NCBI GenBank assembly: GCA_029582265.1
Contig: CM055822.1
Coordinates: 39,585,058 to 39,649,057 of the forward strand
DNA length: 64,000 nucleotides
Direction: 5' to 3'
Source: Zoroaster sp. YZ-2022
Taxonomy: Eukaryota > Echinodermata > Asteroidea > Forcipulatida > Zoroasteridae
The notes below the pieces were generated by a model. It saw nothing but the letters and a program-made list of their open reading frames with translations, did not search any database and was not told the DNA's origin. The position numbers and the translations under genes are program-made. Shown piece after piece: positions 52,965-64,000 of this stretch; position 1 is the first letter of the stretch, and every line of letters begins with the position of its first letter.

Positions 52965-53905
52965 TAGAGCTCAAGTGTTTGTAAGAACAAACACACGGTG
53001 TTCGTGTTAACTTCCGGTTGAATCAAATTATCATCGATGATGTCAATCATATTTTGCAAAGGTGTATCATCTTTTATTATAACAATATCAATTTCATATT
53101 CAAAAGACCTAATCAATTTTGCGGTAGGATATGTTGAATTTGAACTTCCTGTTTACACCGGAAGTAAAGGTCAGATCAAGTGATTTGAAGGTCATATATA
53201 TGACACAATAAAACTTCCTCATGATAACAAAAAACTAAAAACGTTAGTATCTAATTTGTTTCAATATCTGAGATGTGAGATCTGAGATTAAAAATGCCGC
53301 TAGGGGGTGCTTTGAATTTTGATGAAGTCACCAAACATTTTTGTTTTAAAAGATAAGATGTCACTAATCACTTTATTCACAGAAGTCATGTTCAAATTTC
53401 CTATGGTTTTTGAAATTATTATTTTTCTAAAGCCGCCACCAGAGGGCGCGGTGACAGGTGATGACGTCATCGGTCACATTTTGAAAAGGTCACATGTCAA
53501 TAGTAATTTCGTCTACGGAAGGCATGCCCAAATACCATATCATGTTGGCTGCAGACCCTACAAAATTGCTTCAAAATGTTTTTATTCAGTTAAACTTACG
53601 GTTTCGACTGGAAGGTGAGGTCAGATTGGATCATGTCTGGGTACGAAATGTCACATAATTCAATATCTCCAAGATGATGCAAAATTGTTTGTGGTTCATG
53701 AGATATCATTTAAAACGTCACAACTTTACTTGAAACTGTATGTCACATATTTATTGACAACTACATGTTATGGTCTAAGTATGTGTCAATGTTGAAGGCC
53801 CTGTGAACTTTGGAACTATGATTGTTTTTGTTCGATAAGTCTCAAAGAAGAAAAAAAACGAACAATTTCAAAGAGGTGTTCGCGCTGTCGAATGAACACC
53901 TAACA
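52965..53905 (-). repeat. Inverted copy of the 33530-34190 dispersed repeat
   Basis: 52965-53335 is the reverse complement, diverged, of 33760-34150: 'tagagctcaagtgtttg', 'acacggtgttcg', 'atcatcgatgatgtcaat', 'gaacttcctgttt', 'gccgctagggggtgctttga'. The palindrome aggtgttcgcgctgtcgaat...gaacacct is at 53873-53902. The two copies flank the satellite block in opposite orientation. Confidence 0.7.
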
Positions 53906-54518
53906 AAGAGAATTCTCAGGGGAACAGGAGTTGTACAACACCCTTCATAAACAGAAGAAATACATGTTTTCTATTCAGACTCATGGAAAATGACGTTTAA
54001 CAGTCCCTGTGACAGAATTACTCCCGATAGAAGTGTTTCTCCTCCATGACAGGTTGTGCAATGGGCCGCACTCTCCAATAACGCCCCCGAAGAATGGGCA
54101 AGCATTGGATCGGTGCAGAACATTTTGTGGTTTGTTTACTATAGTCTTAAACAGAAATACAGTTAGCGTCTGGTTTAAAGTTCCCGCAGGCAGTGGGGCA
54201 TTTCGCCGCGCGGTAAGTTGTACAACTTGGTGGAGAAAACCCTTTTGCCATAAACCACAACAACCCACCCAGATCTAAGTCTCAAACGAGGTCAACCATA
54301 TGCACGGCTAGCCACCTATAGGCGGTTCGCCAGCGAAGATGAGGTGACTGATTCATGTCTGCGGTCACTGATAGCCTGGCAGAATCAAGTGCACCGTCCG
54401 GATCTGGAAATAGGTCAAATATAAATTTTATCCGGAAGAGTTGTGAATAAGTTAACGGAAGGGTTACAGATCCTTACATTGTTGGGTAGCGAGTCCCATT
54501 CAGGTACAGTTCTTGGGA
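53906..54518. other. Non-coding DNA
   Basis: Contains an ~90-codon open frame on each strand at 53981-54278 but neither resembles a known protein. Confidence 0.35.
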
Positions 54519-56097
54519 AGAGTAAAGTATTAGCTCTGCTGGCGTTGTTCCGTTTCAGGCTCCGGATACTACGAGGTTAATTTAGATATGGGTGGAAATA
54601 TTATCCGAACCTCCGACTCTCCACCTCGCTCTTTTGACCCCCAAAAGTATTAAATTCCCCTTTCTCCCCCATTCCCTCATTTCCCCCATCTCTTACCCAT
54701 TTATTTCACCTTTTCTTACCCCTTTGCCCACCCGAAGCTTACAAGACGTGCTGGCCATCCCGAATATACCGACATTATTTCATCATTTCATTGTATAACT
54801 ACGAAACCGATTTTGTTGTGACGACGATAGACAACCGACTATGAAATATTTGGCCTGACACAAAACTATTGACTTCTGAGCTTGCACTAAGACATTCACC
54901 AAGACTCCTGCTCAGAAAACCCTGCTGCCAACATAAATACCTGTAAACCTAGCATAAATTGCACTGCTTGATACCGGTATTTCACAAGATTCAAAAGTCA
55001 CAACCTTTCGCGTACTATAAAACCTACTATTGGCCCAGAGCCCTCAAGACTAAGACATATACAGCCAGTTATTGCACAATCATGATTCGGTACTATGGCT
55101 GCCTACTACCAGTCCCCTTGCAAACTGCGAATTAGGCAAAGTAGGGTTGTGGGTGTTGATTTTGACCAAAGCTGACGGGTGAAAAGAACAAACTTAGGAT
55201 TTTCTATTCCCGTCTGTATTTAAAATATTCCACGTCGCCGGTGTGCTGTCATAACAAGCAGTACCTAAATGGTGTAAACTCTTGCCAAGATGTAGACCAT
55301 CGCTTACTTTGGTATGGAACTGACATCTGACATGTACGGAATAAACTCATCAATCAAATCTCATAGGGTAACCGGATGCTTTGTCTTCTCAAAAGAAACA
55401 TGTCATGTTAAACACTTGTTAACCACACCGCTTACAAAAGCTATTTAGGCTGATACCTAAAGCAGCTCTGTCTGGGATCCATACAAAATAATCCAGTACC
55501 GCTACCAAGTGCAAAGATGGGCTGTTCGGTTCGTCTTCTCTGGACTGTCCAGTGTAACGGCTATGCCAGAACCATTGCGCTGGGAATCTGCCAAAAACAA
55601 ATGCTCTAAGGCCCGACTTTGTACTTCTCCAAGGAAACTCATGGCATCATCCTTCACGATATCCATTACTCACGAAACCGCGTTCTACTACCGTAGCCTC
55701 AACTAAACACCCTTCGGAATTTATCCTCGTATTTCAGGCTTTCCCAGCCAACAGCCTGCTACTTCCATTCACTATTTGCACTGCTGGTGTGACGTTGAGG
55801 GCGACGCATGATACATTCAGTCGCGATTCAAGCAGGTGGTAGGTAGAGGAGTACTGGGTACTTAAAATGAGTATGGTAAGCGTTCCAGTGTGGTGAGTAA
55901 ATATGTATTTCCGCACAACGGGACCGGGTGTCTATCGCAATGGTTTCCCCGCCCACCCGCCCCCTTTGTCCTCCATTGCCAAAAAGTTATCTTTTGGGTT
56001 CCAGGTTCTACAAATCTTTCCACCCATATCTAAATTAACCTCGTAGTATCCGGAGCTTGAAACGGAACAACACCAGTAGTGCAAATAATTTACTCTG
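54519..56097. mobile_element. Inverted-repeat element, ~1.6 kb
   Basis: The ends 54519-54598 and 56017-56097 are inverted repeats: 'ctccggatactacgaggtta' and 'atttagatatgggtgg' are mirrored almost perfectly, with weaker match outward. The interior has no transposase. No clear target duplication was found, so it may be a MITE-like element or a local inverted duplication. Confidence 0.65.
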
Positions 56098-56404
56098 TCG
56101 GGTGCTGGTGCAGTTATGTTGGCAAATCTGCTATTAAGGAAGGCTCAAATTATGGCCAGTTAATTTAAAGAAAACTTTGTGTTTTTGCCTGTGTGGCAAC
56201 ATAACATACTTATTTTCGCTGTGTGCAACACCAACTTTTGATGGTGAACGTTAAACTGGGCAGAGTGGAGAACAAGAAAGTTGAATGAGCAAGATCCTGT
56301 GAAGAAAAGCTTTATTATTTAATTTTCAAAGTTGAAGAAGAATATACATTGAATTATAGAATATGTATTTCAAGAGAGATGTTGACGATTATTTGAAGAT
56401 GAGT
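56098..56404. other. Non-coding DNA
   Basis: Nothing recognised; it borders the piggyBac target site. Confidence 0.4.
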
Positions 56405-56690
56405 TTAACCCTTTCGATCCCACGGGCTCCAAAAAGAGCCTTTGATGCGATACGCTTCAATCCCGTGGGCTTCGAAAGGTTCCGGGAATCGTTATGTGCT
56501 TCACTCCCAAGGCGAATTAAGTCACCAGCTGAACAAGCTTTAGAGCGTTCTTTTGTTTGGCGTCCTCTATTGACAGGAATTCAGTTTTTAAACTTAGCTT
56601 TATGAAAGCGCGCGTCACTTTGCGGTTTCCCCACTTTGCTATAACGTCCACTCGCCTTGCCACAACGGTCTGTTTTTTTTAGTTGCAATC

Positions 56691-58970
56691 ATGATGGAAA
56701 CGGACATAAATGATGGCATTTTGGCTGAGATTTTGGCAGACAGTGGCTCAGAATCGGATGACGATAAAGGCATTTCTTCCGACGACAGCACAGAAGATAT
56801 TCCAGCGGGATTTCAAGAGGTAAAGCACAGTAAAAATTGAATAACAGTACTCTTCCCGGCCCAATGCAAACTAATTCAGCGATATTTCCTGTAGCGTAAA
56901 TATTGGATGCATTTTTGTTATATGCTGAAGGGGGTTACAACTGTTGGAGTTGAGGAATGTAAATTTAGAAAATGTATCCCTTGAATAGGAGTGACCAAAT
57001 CCCCACCCCCTGGACTTGGGCAAAAAGCGGGCATGATGCAATGACCAAAGTGCTCGAGTGAAAATGTACAATTTGTAGTAGTTTGTTTGGGTTATTTGTA
57101 TTCATTGAAACAGCTAGTTGATGTATAGATAGGAAACAGGTCAACTCGTACTCCAACCAACTCGTGCTCATTTTGGTCAACTCATACTTGAGCGAACTCG
57201 TGCTCCAGCCAACTCGTACTTCAACCAACTCGGGTACGGGTTGGTTGGGGTACGGGTTAGTTGGGGTAAGGGTTGGTTGGAGTACGAGTTGGTTGGGGTA
57301 CGAGTTGACTCGAATTCACATTTCCGACCGAGATTAATCCTCCTTTGCATTGTTTTTCTGTTGCAGCCTACCTACCAAGGTGACAGCCGGCCGAGATCAA
57401 GGAGGATGACAGGAAAGTTAGATTTCCGATCCGGTTGGGAACGACGAGACCATTACGAGTGTGGGACTGTGCAGTTCACTGGAAATCCTGGCCCCACCGG
57501 CGACTTTGCCACACTGTCGGCAATGGAGATCTTCAAGTTGTATTTTTGTCAACTCGTGTGGGATATGCTCGTCGACGAGACTAATCGCTATGCGCAGCAA
57601 ACAATAGACTCAAATCCTGATCAACCGTTCTCCTGGCACCCAACCAGCATTCCCGAAATGATGGCATTTGTGGCACTTCTCATTGCTGTGGGCATAAACA
57701 AATCCTCTCAATACAGGATGTACTGGTCGATGTTTGGAATTCTTCACATCCCATTCTATCTGTCGATCATGTCCCGTAATCGGTTCAGTTCAATTATTCG
57801 GTTCTTCCACGTCTCCAATAGCCAAATTCCTGGTACGGCCTCGGCTAAACGGGACAAACTTTCCAAAGTTCGGCCCTTGATAGAAGTCCTCGTCCCGACG
57901 TTTCTCAACCTGTATAACCCTGCGCAGAATCTGTCTCCAGACGAGAGTATGTTGAAATTCAAGGGACGCTTAAGTTTTGTTCAGTACATGCCGAAAAAAC
58001 CTATAAAACGGGGTAAAGCCTTCTCCCTGAACGAGTCCAAAACAGGATACACGTGTGCTTGGAAACTGTACACAGGAGCTGATGACATCCAAACTGTTTA
58101 TAATGCAAATGTACGTGTAGATTCCATGTCATCAGACTGCCATCCAGCAAGCCCGACAGTTGCAGGAAAGGTCGTCATTGATCTGGTCCATGGACTTGAG
58201 AATAAGGGACACGTAATATATTGTGATAATTACTATACTAGCCCAGCTCTTTTAGCTAAACTGTCTAAACTAGGATTCGGATGTTGTGGAACTGTTCGTT
58301 ACACTACACAGGGAATACCCCAGGCCGCAAACCCAAAAAACCATAACATGAAGAAAGGAGATTACCCATTTTTTGGGGTGAAAGGTGGGCAATTGTGTAT
58401 CGTTTGGCAAGACAAAAAATCTGTAACACTTTTAACTAATGTAGGCAACACTGATTTGTCCAAAAAGCAAATTCGGTGTAATAAGAGCACAAGTGGATTT
58501 CGTGATGTTATGAAGCCCAATTGTATTGAAGATTACAACAAAAACATGGGTGGAACTGATCTTGCCGACCAATGTTTTCAGTACTACAGTCATACACACA
58601 GGAGCTTGAAATGGTGGAAAAGAGTTTTTTCCATATGCTGAATATCTGTATTGTCAATAGCAGAGTAATATTCACCAGCATAGCAGGAAACAAAAATGTC
58701 AGTAACCTTGATTTTCGCATATAGGGATTGTACAGGGCTTGCTGTTGGGTTGGGAACGTAACGCAACAAGTCAGTTGAGCTACCATTATTCATATTGAGT
58801 TGACTGGTCAACAGCACTATCCTGGCAAAAACCCCAATGGAAAGAAACGCGACTGCATTTTTTGCAGTAACCACAAATTAGGCCGTCGAAAACAAACAAA
58901 GATGATCTGTAAACAATGTACACAACCTATGTGCATAGTTCCTTGCTTTGAGGAATACCACATCACTTGA
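56691..58970 (+). pseudogene. piggyBac transposase, two exons, broken C-terminus
   Basis: Excises and inserts at TTAA through a DDD active site. Exon 1 (56691-56819, 43 codons) is acidic (ADSGSESDDDKG). The intron is 56820-57366 (GTAAAG...TTGCAG, phase 0). Exon 2 runs to 58641 with the DDE_Tnp_1_7-type domain: 'IPEMMAFVALLIAVGI', 'LSPDESMLKFKGRLSFVQYM' (Asp), 'GHVIYCDNYYTSPALLAKL' (Asp), 'NKNMGGTDLADQ' (Asp). A one-base loss in a T-run near 58625 gives the stop at 58639. Coding traces continue, with another shift near 58720, to a C-terminal Cys-rich domain (CIFCSNHKLGRR ... CKQCTQPMC ... PCFEEYH) ending 58970. Confidence 0.85.
56820..57366 (+). other. Intron of piggyBac transposase with internal hairpin
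   Basis: GT-AG intron, phase 0. It contains an inverted repeat of about 175 bp (57138-57312) in which units like 'ccaactcgtac' on the left are mirrored as 'gtacgagttgg' on the right, so the transcript could fold into a long hairpin. Confidence 0.7.
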
Positions 58971-58984
58971 TTGTAAATCTGTAC

Positions 58985-59100
58985 TATTTGCCTCCAACCC
59001 CCCCGCCCCCCCCCCCAATTCAATGTTGGGAAAGGTCGGACACGCCGCAGATTACAGTCCAAACCAATATTGAATTGGGGGGTTGGGGGGGGGGGTTATA
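58985..59100. repeat. C-run/G-run hairpin
   Basis: 'cccccccccaattcaat' (58995-59022) is mirrored by 'attgaattggggggttgggg' (59071-59097) around a ~50-bp loop, in the 3' part of the piggyBac element. Confidence 0.75.
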
Positions 59101-59769
59101 GCATGGATTGTGATGCATGGACACTGAATACAAGTAAATGGTTCATTTCCAAGAAGAAAACCCAAAAAAAATTCCCAAAAATCTCATCCAAGTTATTGTT
59201 TTTCACATGGAAAAGAAATCTGATACATGTACAAATTCTCTGAAATATCACCTATTTGTATTACTTTTCTTCAGTGTAAATACTGATCTAATTATTTCAT
59301 TGTTTTGCTTTTACACTTACAAAATAGATGCACAATATTTGCCTCCCTTTGTATACTCATTTTGACCATCAGTTTTACATACAAATATATCTGAGCTATT
59401 TGGTATGTACAGTACACATGTAAAAAAAAAGTGACTATCACTGCAGAGTGAGGGCGCACTTCAATGAAATTGTGAAAAACCCACTGGTGCTGAAGTGACA
59501 TTGGGCTCCTAATTGCTGTGGTAAAGAAGGGTACTCTCTTACATAAGTGGCTGGTAATGAAAGGGTTAACAGAACAAAAAGTATTTTTTAACCCAGCTGT
59601 GTAGTAATTTGGTATTAATACTGATATTAATTAGTTGCGAATTTGGTTGGAAAAGAGGGGAGGTTTATCTTGCAAAGTTATGAAATTCATGCAGACTCCC
59701 CACGCATGTAAATATTATCAGATTTTTGGATTATATTATTTTTATGATATGATGTAGATGGCCAAGCTG

Positions 59770-60133
59770 GAGTGTCGTGGCCGAGCGGTCTAGTGCATAG
59801 GATTCAAGTTCTGGTGGCATCAGAATGTGGCATCGAATCCCGGCCTGGCCGGTCGCGGCGCTTGTGTCCTTGAGCAAGACACTTAACCATAATTGCTTCG
59901 TCCTTCGGATGGGACGTCAAGCCGTAGGTCCCGTGTACTATAAACATCAGTGCACGTTAAAGAACCCATTATGACACTTGTCGTGCAAGAGTAGGGGTTT
60001 ACCCCGGTGTCTCTGGTAGCTAATTAAGCAACACGTGGAGAGGAGATGGGTGCCACCAAGTGTAGTAGTATCACCCACAGCAACGAATATGAGCCATCAA
60101 GATGTCGCCCCAACGACCTCCAAGGCTATGGGA
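59770..60133 (+). mobile_element. tRNA-derived SINE (copy 3)
   Basis: Head TGGCCGAGCGG (A box) and GCATCGAATCCC (degenerate B box), body 'ccttgagcaagacacttaac' and 'cgtccttcggatgggacgtc', then a long body ending 'cgccccaacgacctcc' as in copy 2. Unlike copy 1 it lacks the LINE-like ATT tail, so two subfamilies are present. Confidence 0.85.
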
Positions 60134-61322
60134 TATACATACATAGATGGGCAATTAGTAAAGGTAAACAAAAACTGTTCACTACATTGCTAGGAGGTTA
60201 AGGAGAGCGGGCGTGGCCGACGAAGGCAGTGACATATCCAGACAATTTTGCTAGTCATCAACTCTGGAGATCGATGGACTCCTAAACAACTGTCAATTAA
60301 GGCCCACCATTTGAGCGCCAGAAGAGACAAAGAGTAGCAAATTAGAACTGCCCACGTGGCTCTACCATTTTATATTAGCCGATAAGTAGTGGTGGTGGTG
60401 GTGGTATTATTTTCATTTCATCTCCTGAAGATGTTATAGTTGGAGAACCTTTTGTATTTTAAAGATTTTATATTCTAAGAAGATCTGATGTTTTGAATAT
60501 TGAGTATAGCAAGAGATTTGTTTGTGTAATATCGTTTTCAAAGTTCCAGCTGGACCGATTGTAGTATTGTGCACCATTTGACGTGTTTGGTTGATAATAA
60601 TAATCTAAGAGATGTTTGAGCACACTTTCGTTTCCGTATTTTTTCAAGACTGTTCTTTTTCCATCTTGACTATATAATAGTATTAGCAAAAAATATTCTT
60701 GACAATGAAGTGCTTTAATTTTAGAGAAAACAATAATAGTAAATTTACAAGTTACAAATAATTGAGAGTTTATTTAATTTAGGACATCCGTAAGTATCGC
60801 CTTCCATAAAATATTTATAGCGCCCTCCAGTGGCAGGAGGTTGTTAACAATGTTAACAATGTTAACAATGGTACCCCCAGTTCTTTTCAGAACTAATTAC
60901 TACTCAATTGAGATTCTTACATGGTGTCACCGCAATTAGTCTTACTTAATGTTAACCATCTTACTGTGTCTCACAATCGTACACACACAATTTGTACCCA
61001 ATTGATATTCTTTAATACTATAACACATTTAAATTACAGTCAAAACTACCAAAGTACTCGTAGCTCGTAGCAGTCCGCCCTGCCCACCGGGGTCTGGGTT
61101 CGATTACTGTCTGCGTCCAATTTAGGAACTTAGCTTTTCGCCGGAACTGGCTCCGGTTATGCTTGGGAGCTGCCTTGTTTCTCCCCTAAAGGTGCAGAGC
61201 CTTCTTGGCTAGGAATCGGGGCAGGAAAGGATGTATATCGGTGAGCCGGAATGGCAGACCTGAAGGGGGAAATAATGTCGTATCCGACCGCCACTTTTTA
61301 AGAGTTTTTTTGAATGTTTTTG
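60134..61322. other. Non-coding DNA with small repeats and a tRNA-like fragment
   Basis: A (gttaacaat)n run lies at 60842-60870. Around 61060-61130, 'gtagcagtccgccctgccc' and 'gggttcgattac' resemble a degraded tRNA-derived head with a B box, but no A box is convincing. No protein gene seen. Confidence 0.4.
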
Positions 61323-62475
61323 CCCAGGCCTACAGTATATTAGCTCATTATGTGCAAATGATGACTTTTCCATAAATGGATTATGTAATTCAACTGATAG
61401 TTCTTTTATTAATGCATTATTTTCATTTATATTGTTTCCAATATTTGTGTTTGCCAGCGCCTTAGGCCTATATGGACATTTACCTTTGTTCGCTATTTCA
61501 CTGGTAACTTTGTTTGGGGTACATTTCCTGTGTAGAATGGAAGTAAATGAAAATTATTCTTTAACCATCCAAAATGGGAACCGTGATTATTGTGACCAGC
61601 AATGAATTATCAAGATACTAAATTACCGGATAATTTTGTAATTAAAAATCGGTTGACATACTTACTTAATTTTATTTTTCGAGATTCTATAGCTAGCGAC
61701 GAACAGCGCTATTTTATGATTTTTCTGTATAGTAAAAATCCATCGGTTTGGTTTCGGTTTTTAAAAAAATTTCACTAATCGGTTTTTTTGTGAAATAAAT
61801 TCCAAAATGAAGACCAATCTAAATGCATCTTCACAATTTGTTCGTTAACGACGCAAAGAAATAAACTGAAACTTTGGCAGGATGGTTGAAATATGTTCTT
61901 ATAAAGTATGGATGCATTTGCTAAAATTTACTAAAATGTATACTGCCCCCTTTGTTGTAGCCGTGACTGTACATTTATCATTCGTTTATTTTGTGTCCCC
62001 CTTTTGTTGCCGTGTGCCCCACATTTATCGAGACCCTGGAACCGCCCCTGTTATATTTGGCTTTAAAATATCCTTACATTATTAAAAGCCTACAATCCCA
62101 GGCCTACTGAGGCCCAATCCTACAGGCCCAGGCCTACAGTATATAACCTCATTATGTGCAAATGATGACTTTTCCATAAATGGATTCTGTAATTCAACTG
62201 ATAGTTATTTTATTAATGCATTATTTTCATTTATATTGTTTCCAATATTTGTGTTTGCCAGCGCCTTAGGCCTATATGGACATTTACCTTTGTTCGCTAT
62301 TTCACTGGTAACTTTGTTTGGGGTACATTTCCTGTGTAAAATGGAAGTAAATGAAAATGATTCTTTAACCATCCAAATAGGAACCGTGATTATTGTGACT
62401 AGCAATGAATTATCAAGATACTATATTACCGGATAATGTTGTAATTAAAAATCGGTTCACTTACTTACTTAACTT
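61323..62475. repeat. ~350-bp direct duplication
   Basis: 61323-61675 and 62127-62475 are highly similar direct copies, ~804 bp apart, starting 'cccaggcctacagtatat' and ending 'gtaattaaaaatcggtt'. The second copy keeps a 66-codon open frame (MFPIFVFASALGLYGHLPLF ...) that the first copy loses after ~40 codons. Hydrophobic composition makes it look like a signal peptide, but the coding status is doubtful. Confidence 0.75.
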
Positions 62476-63300
62476 ACATTTCCTGAAATTGAATTTTTAT
62501 TAGCGCGCAAATTAATATTAGGCTGGAACTTTTTTGGTGAAATATTAATTTGTTCATTCGGGAGAAATAGGCAAGTTTTGAAAATGCCTAACTGGACAAC
62601 ATCCACATGTATTCACATGTTTCAGAATGCGGGAGGGGGGTCCTCATTAGAGAAAGTAGATTTCACAAATCGTTATAGGAAGAAATTTTCAAACAATTGT
62701 GTGTTTTACTACCGATTAAACCACGAGGGAAACTTATCAGGTCCCTTTTTGATTTTAGAGATAAAAGCCACAACACAGTGGAAGTTTTTCGTTGTGGCTG
62801 TAATTGTTTGCATCTATATTATTTTGTTGTTTGCGCTTTTATTGTCACGTTATTTATACAATATATTATTCTGACTTGTGCTCAATGTTGTAGTAATAAG
62901 CTCATGTGCAAAAATAATTATTTTCTCTTTGCTAATTCTAGAAAATGCTATAACAAATCAAAGGAAAATCATTGTGTAATTTATTTGTTCTATAATTCTA
63001 AAATATAGTTAATAATTGCAGTTTTGAAGGGAAATAAGTGTTTTTTATATATAAATTACTCAGTTTGCATTTTTGCCAATCTCACGTAATCACGGTTAGC
63101 ACGTAAGTTATTGTGTTCTAATGTGTGAAAAAACTACAGACGGATGTAAATGAAATGAAAAAAAAATAGATTAGGCCCAAAGTGTACTGCAGAAAATAGC
63201 TGCCCTGTACAGCTCAACATTGCATTATCCACTTTGCTACCACTCACTATAGCCAACACTGATCTGATCAGAATCAGTCATTTTCATCCAATTCAAATAT
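62476..63300. other. AT-rich DNA, no gene supported
   Basis: A 98-codon frame at 62578-62874 ends in a hydrophobic segment (VVAVIVCIYIILLFALLL), but it lacks other support. Confidence 0.35.
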
Positions 63301-63309
63301 TTATCAAAC

Positions 63310-63311
63310 AA

Positions 63312-63349
<38 letters not shown>

Positions 63350-63352
63350 CAA

Positions 63353-63392
<40 letters not shown>

Positions 63393-63409
63393 TTGTAATT
63401 ATAGTCGGG
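63310..63409. repeat. (AT)n microsatellite forming a palindrome
   Basis: Two (AT)n runs around 'ataattacaatgatat', followed by 'atcattgtaattat', so the whole ~90 bp is self-complementary and prone to cruciform formation and length change. Confidence 0.85.
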
Positions 63410-63476
63410 CCTACAGCCTGATAATTTGTATTATTTCTTTTCACCATTTGTTTTACATTTTAATTTGGGTTTGCAG

Positions 63477-63644
63477 ATTGCAGGGGACAATGGTTATTTG
63501 TTATGGGACAATGGCTTGTTTATTCATGCTGCAAGAGTAGGTGCAGACACCAGTTTGACTGATTTCAAGTTATTTTTGTGTGATGGGGAGAGGCATATTC
63601 ACTTTGGAACCCACATGTTTGAAGTGGGGGATTTAAAAAAATAA
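63477..63644 (+). CDS. Possible terminal exon of an unidentified gene
   Basis: A T-rich tract and acceptor (aatttgggtttgcag|ATTG) precede 55 codons plus stop: GDNGYLLWDNGLFIHAARVG, then DTSLTDFKLFLCDGERHIHF, then GTHMFEVGDLKK. The composition is protein-like, unlike the flanks, and an AATAAA at 63736 could serve as poly(A) signal. I do not recognise the protein. No upstream exon could be found in the window, so it may be a chance frame or an exon of a repeat-borne gene. Confidence 0.3.
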   Translation: MAGDNGYLLWDNGLFIHAARVGADTSLTDFKLFLCDGERHIHFGTHMFEVGDLKK

Positions 63645-64000
63645 GCCATTCCACCCTCTAACTGACAACACCACTGTATATTAGAATTATGGCAAAACTT
63701 GAATATCCGTGGTATGGGAAAACATATTTTATTCAATAAATCTACCGTACGGTATGTCATATTGCAAATTATTTTGTTAATTGTAACCCAAAGCCTTCCA
63801 ACTATGGAGTTTAAAACATTTATAATCAAAATGTCAACCTTGGTGGGATTTTAAATCAGACGGAATAAATAATTATGCACATTAATTCCTTTCTCCATAT
63901 TTTATTGAACGAACAACCCAACATAGTGTGCATATATGTGGCTGTATTGGAGGCGAGTCCGAGGGCGGAGGTACAACCGTGGCAGTCGAGTTGACACCCC
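63645..64000. other. Downstream flank
   Basis: AT-rich, with the possible poly(A) signal at 63736. Nothing else recognised up to the window end. Confidence 0.35.

Larger units (their letters stand above)
56409..59565 (+). mobile_element. piggyBac transposon
   Basis: 3157 bp flanked by TTAA on both sides (56405-56408 and 59566-59569). Starts CCCTTTCGATCCCAC and ends ...ATGAAAGGG, so the terminal CCCTTTC/GAAAGGG is conserved. A subterminal near-palindrome (gtgggct ... agcccac-like, 56418-56480) follows the left end. It carries a two-exon transposase gene with late-stage breaks near its 3' end. Perfect termini suggest that it could still be moved in trans. Confidence 0.92.

Noticed and set aside
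53981..54278. Overlapping ~90-codon frames on both strands
   Set aside because: No motif in either, and mirrored open frames in a modestly GC-rich stretch are expected by chance.
54519..56097. Terminal inverted repeats as a retrotransposon pair of LTRs
   Set aside because: The repeats are inverted, not direct, and no pol-like coding sequence lies between them.
61060..61150. tRNA gene suggested by 'gggttcgattac'
   Set aside because: A B-box-like word is present but no A box or acceptor stem pairs convincingly.

Overview
This looks like a gene-poor, repeat-dense stretch of a metazoan nuclear genome. The evidence is AT-rich non-coding DNA, spliceosomal introns, tRNA-headed SINEs, an L2/CR1-like LINE, Gypsy, Penelope-like and piggyBac elements, and a Polinton (Maverick). 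Frequent 'aggcctat' words and the element mix fit a marine invertebrate deuterostome such as an echinoderm; that assignment is inference. No complete host gene is evident. The only host-like coding candidates are two in-phase exons at 30590-31605 (minus) and one possible terminal exon near 63477-63644.

Layout. 1-5066: AT-rich DNA with a 612-bp TA-flanked MITE (543-1154) and a 1556-bp hAT-like element (2042-3597). 5067-33495: a large imperfect palindrome. Its centre is a degenerate Polinton of about 15.5 kb (7047-22546) with roughly 1.1-kb terminal inverted repeats. It carries major capsid, A32-like packaging ATPase, retroviral-type integrase, several conserved Polinton structural or membrane genes and a PolB remnant that has lost its middle. 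On both sides, in inverted orientation, lies the 5' half (ORF1 and the start of the endonuclease) of an APE-type LINE. The right LINE arm was later split by two DNA transposons with clear target duplications: 24254-28388 and 28519-33342. A second LINE (8646-10612) interrupts one Polinton gene.

33496-53905: a satellite-like tandem array (35440-52186, periods about 520 and 855 bp), bordered on its left by a Penelope-like GIY-YIG fragment. Copies of one dispersed repeat flank the whole block in opposite orientations. A 9.1-kb Gypsy LTR retrotransposon (38786-47902, minus strand) sits inside the array. It has near-identical LTRs, a tRNA-Leu-type primer site, an uninterrupted pol and two extra ORFs downstream of pol, one with two C2H2 zinc fingers. 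A SINE landed in one of its LTRs.

53906-64000: an inverted-repeat element (54519-56097), a piggyBac element with exact TTAA flanks (56409-59565) and an intron-containing, recently broken transposase, another SINE (59770-60133), a 350-bp direct duplication, an AT microsatellite, and the possible terminal exon.

The relative order of insertions can be read from the nesting. The Polinton and LINE arms are oldest; the two DNA transposons, the nested LINE and the SINEs are younger; the Gypsy and piggyBac insertions look youngest. The Polinton is not functional: nearly every gene carries stops or frameshifts, the PolB catalytic core is missing and no adenain-type protease was recognised.
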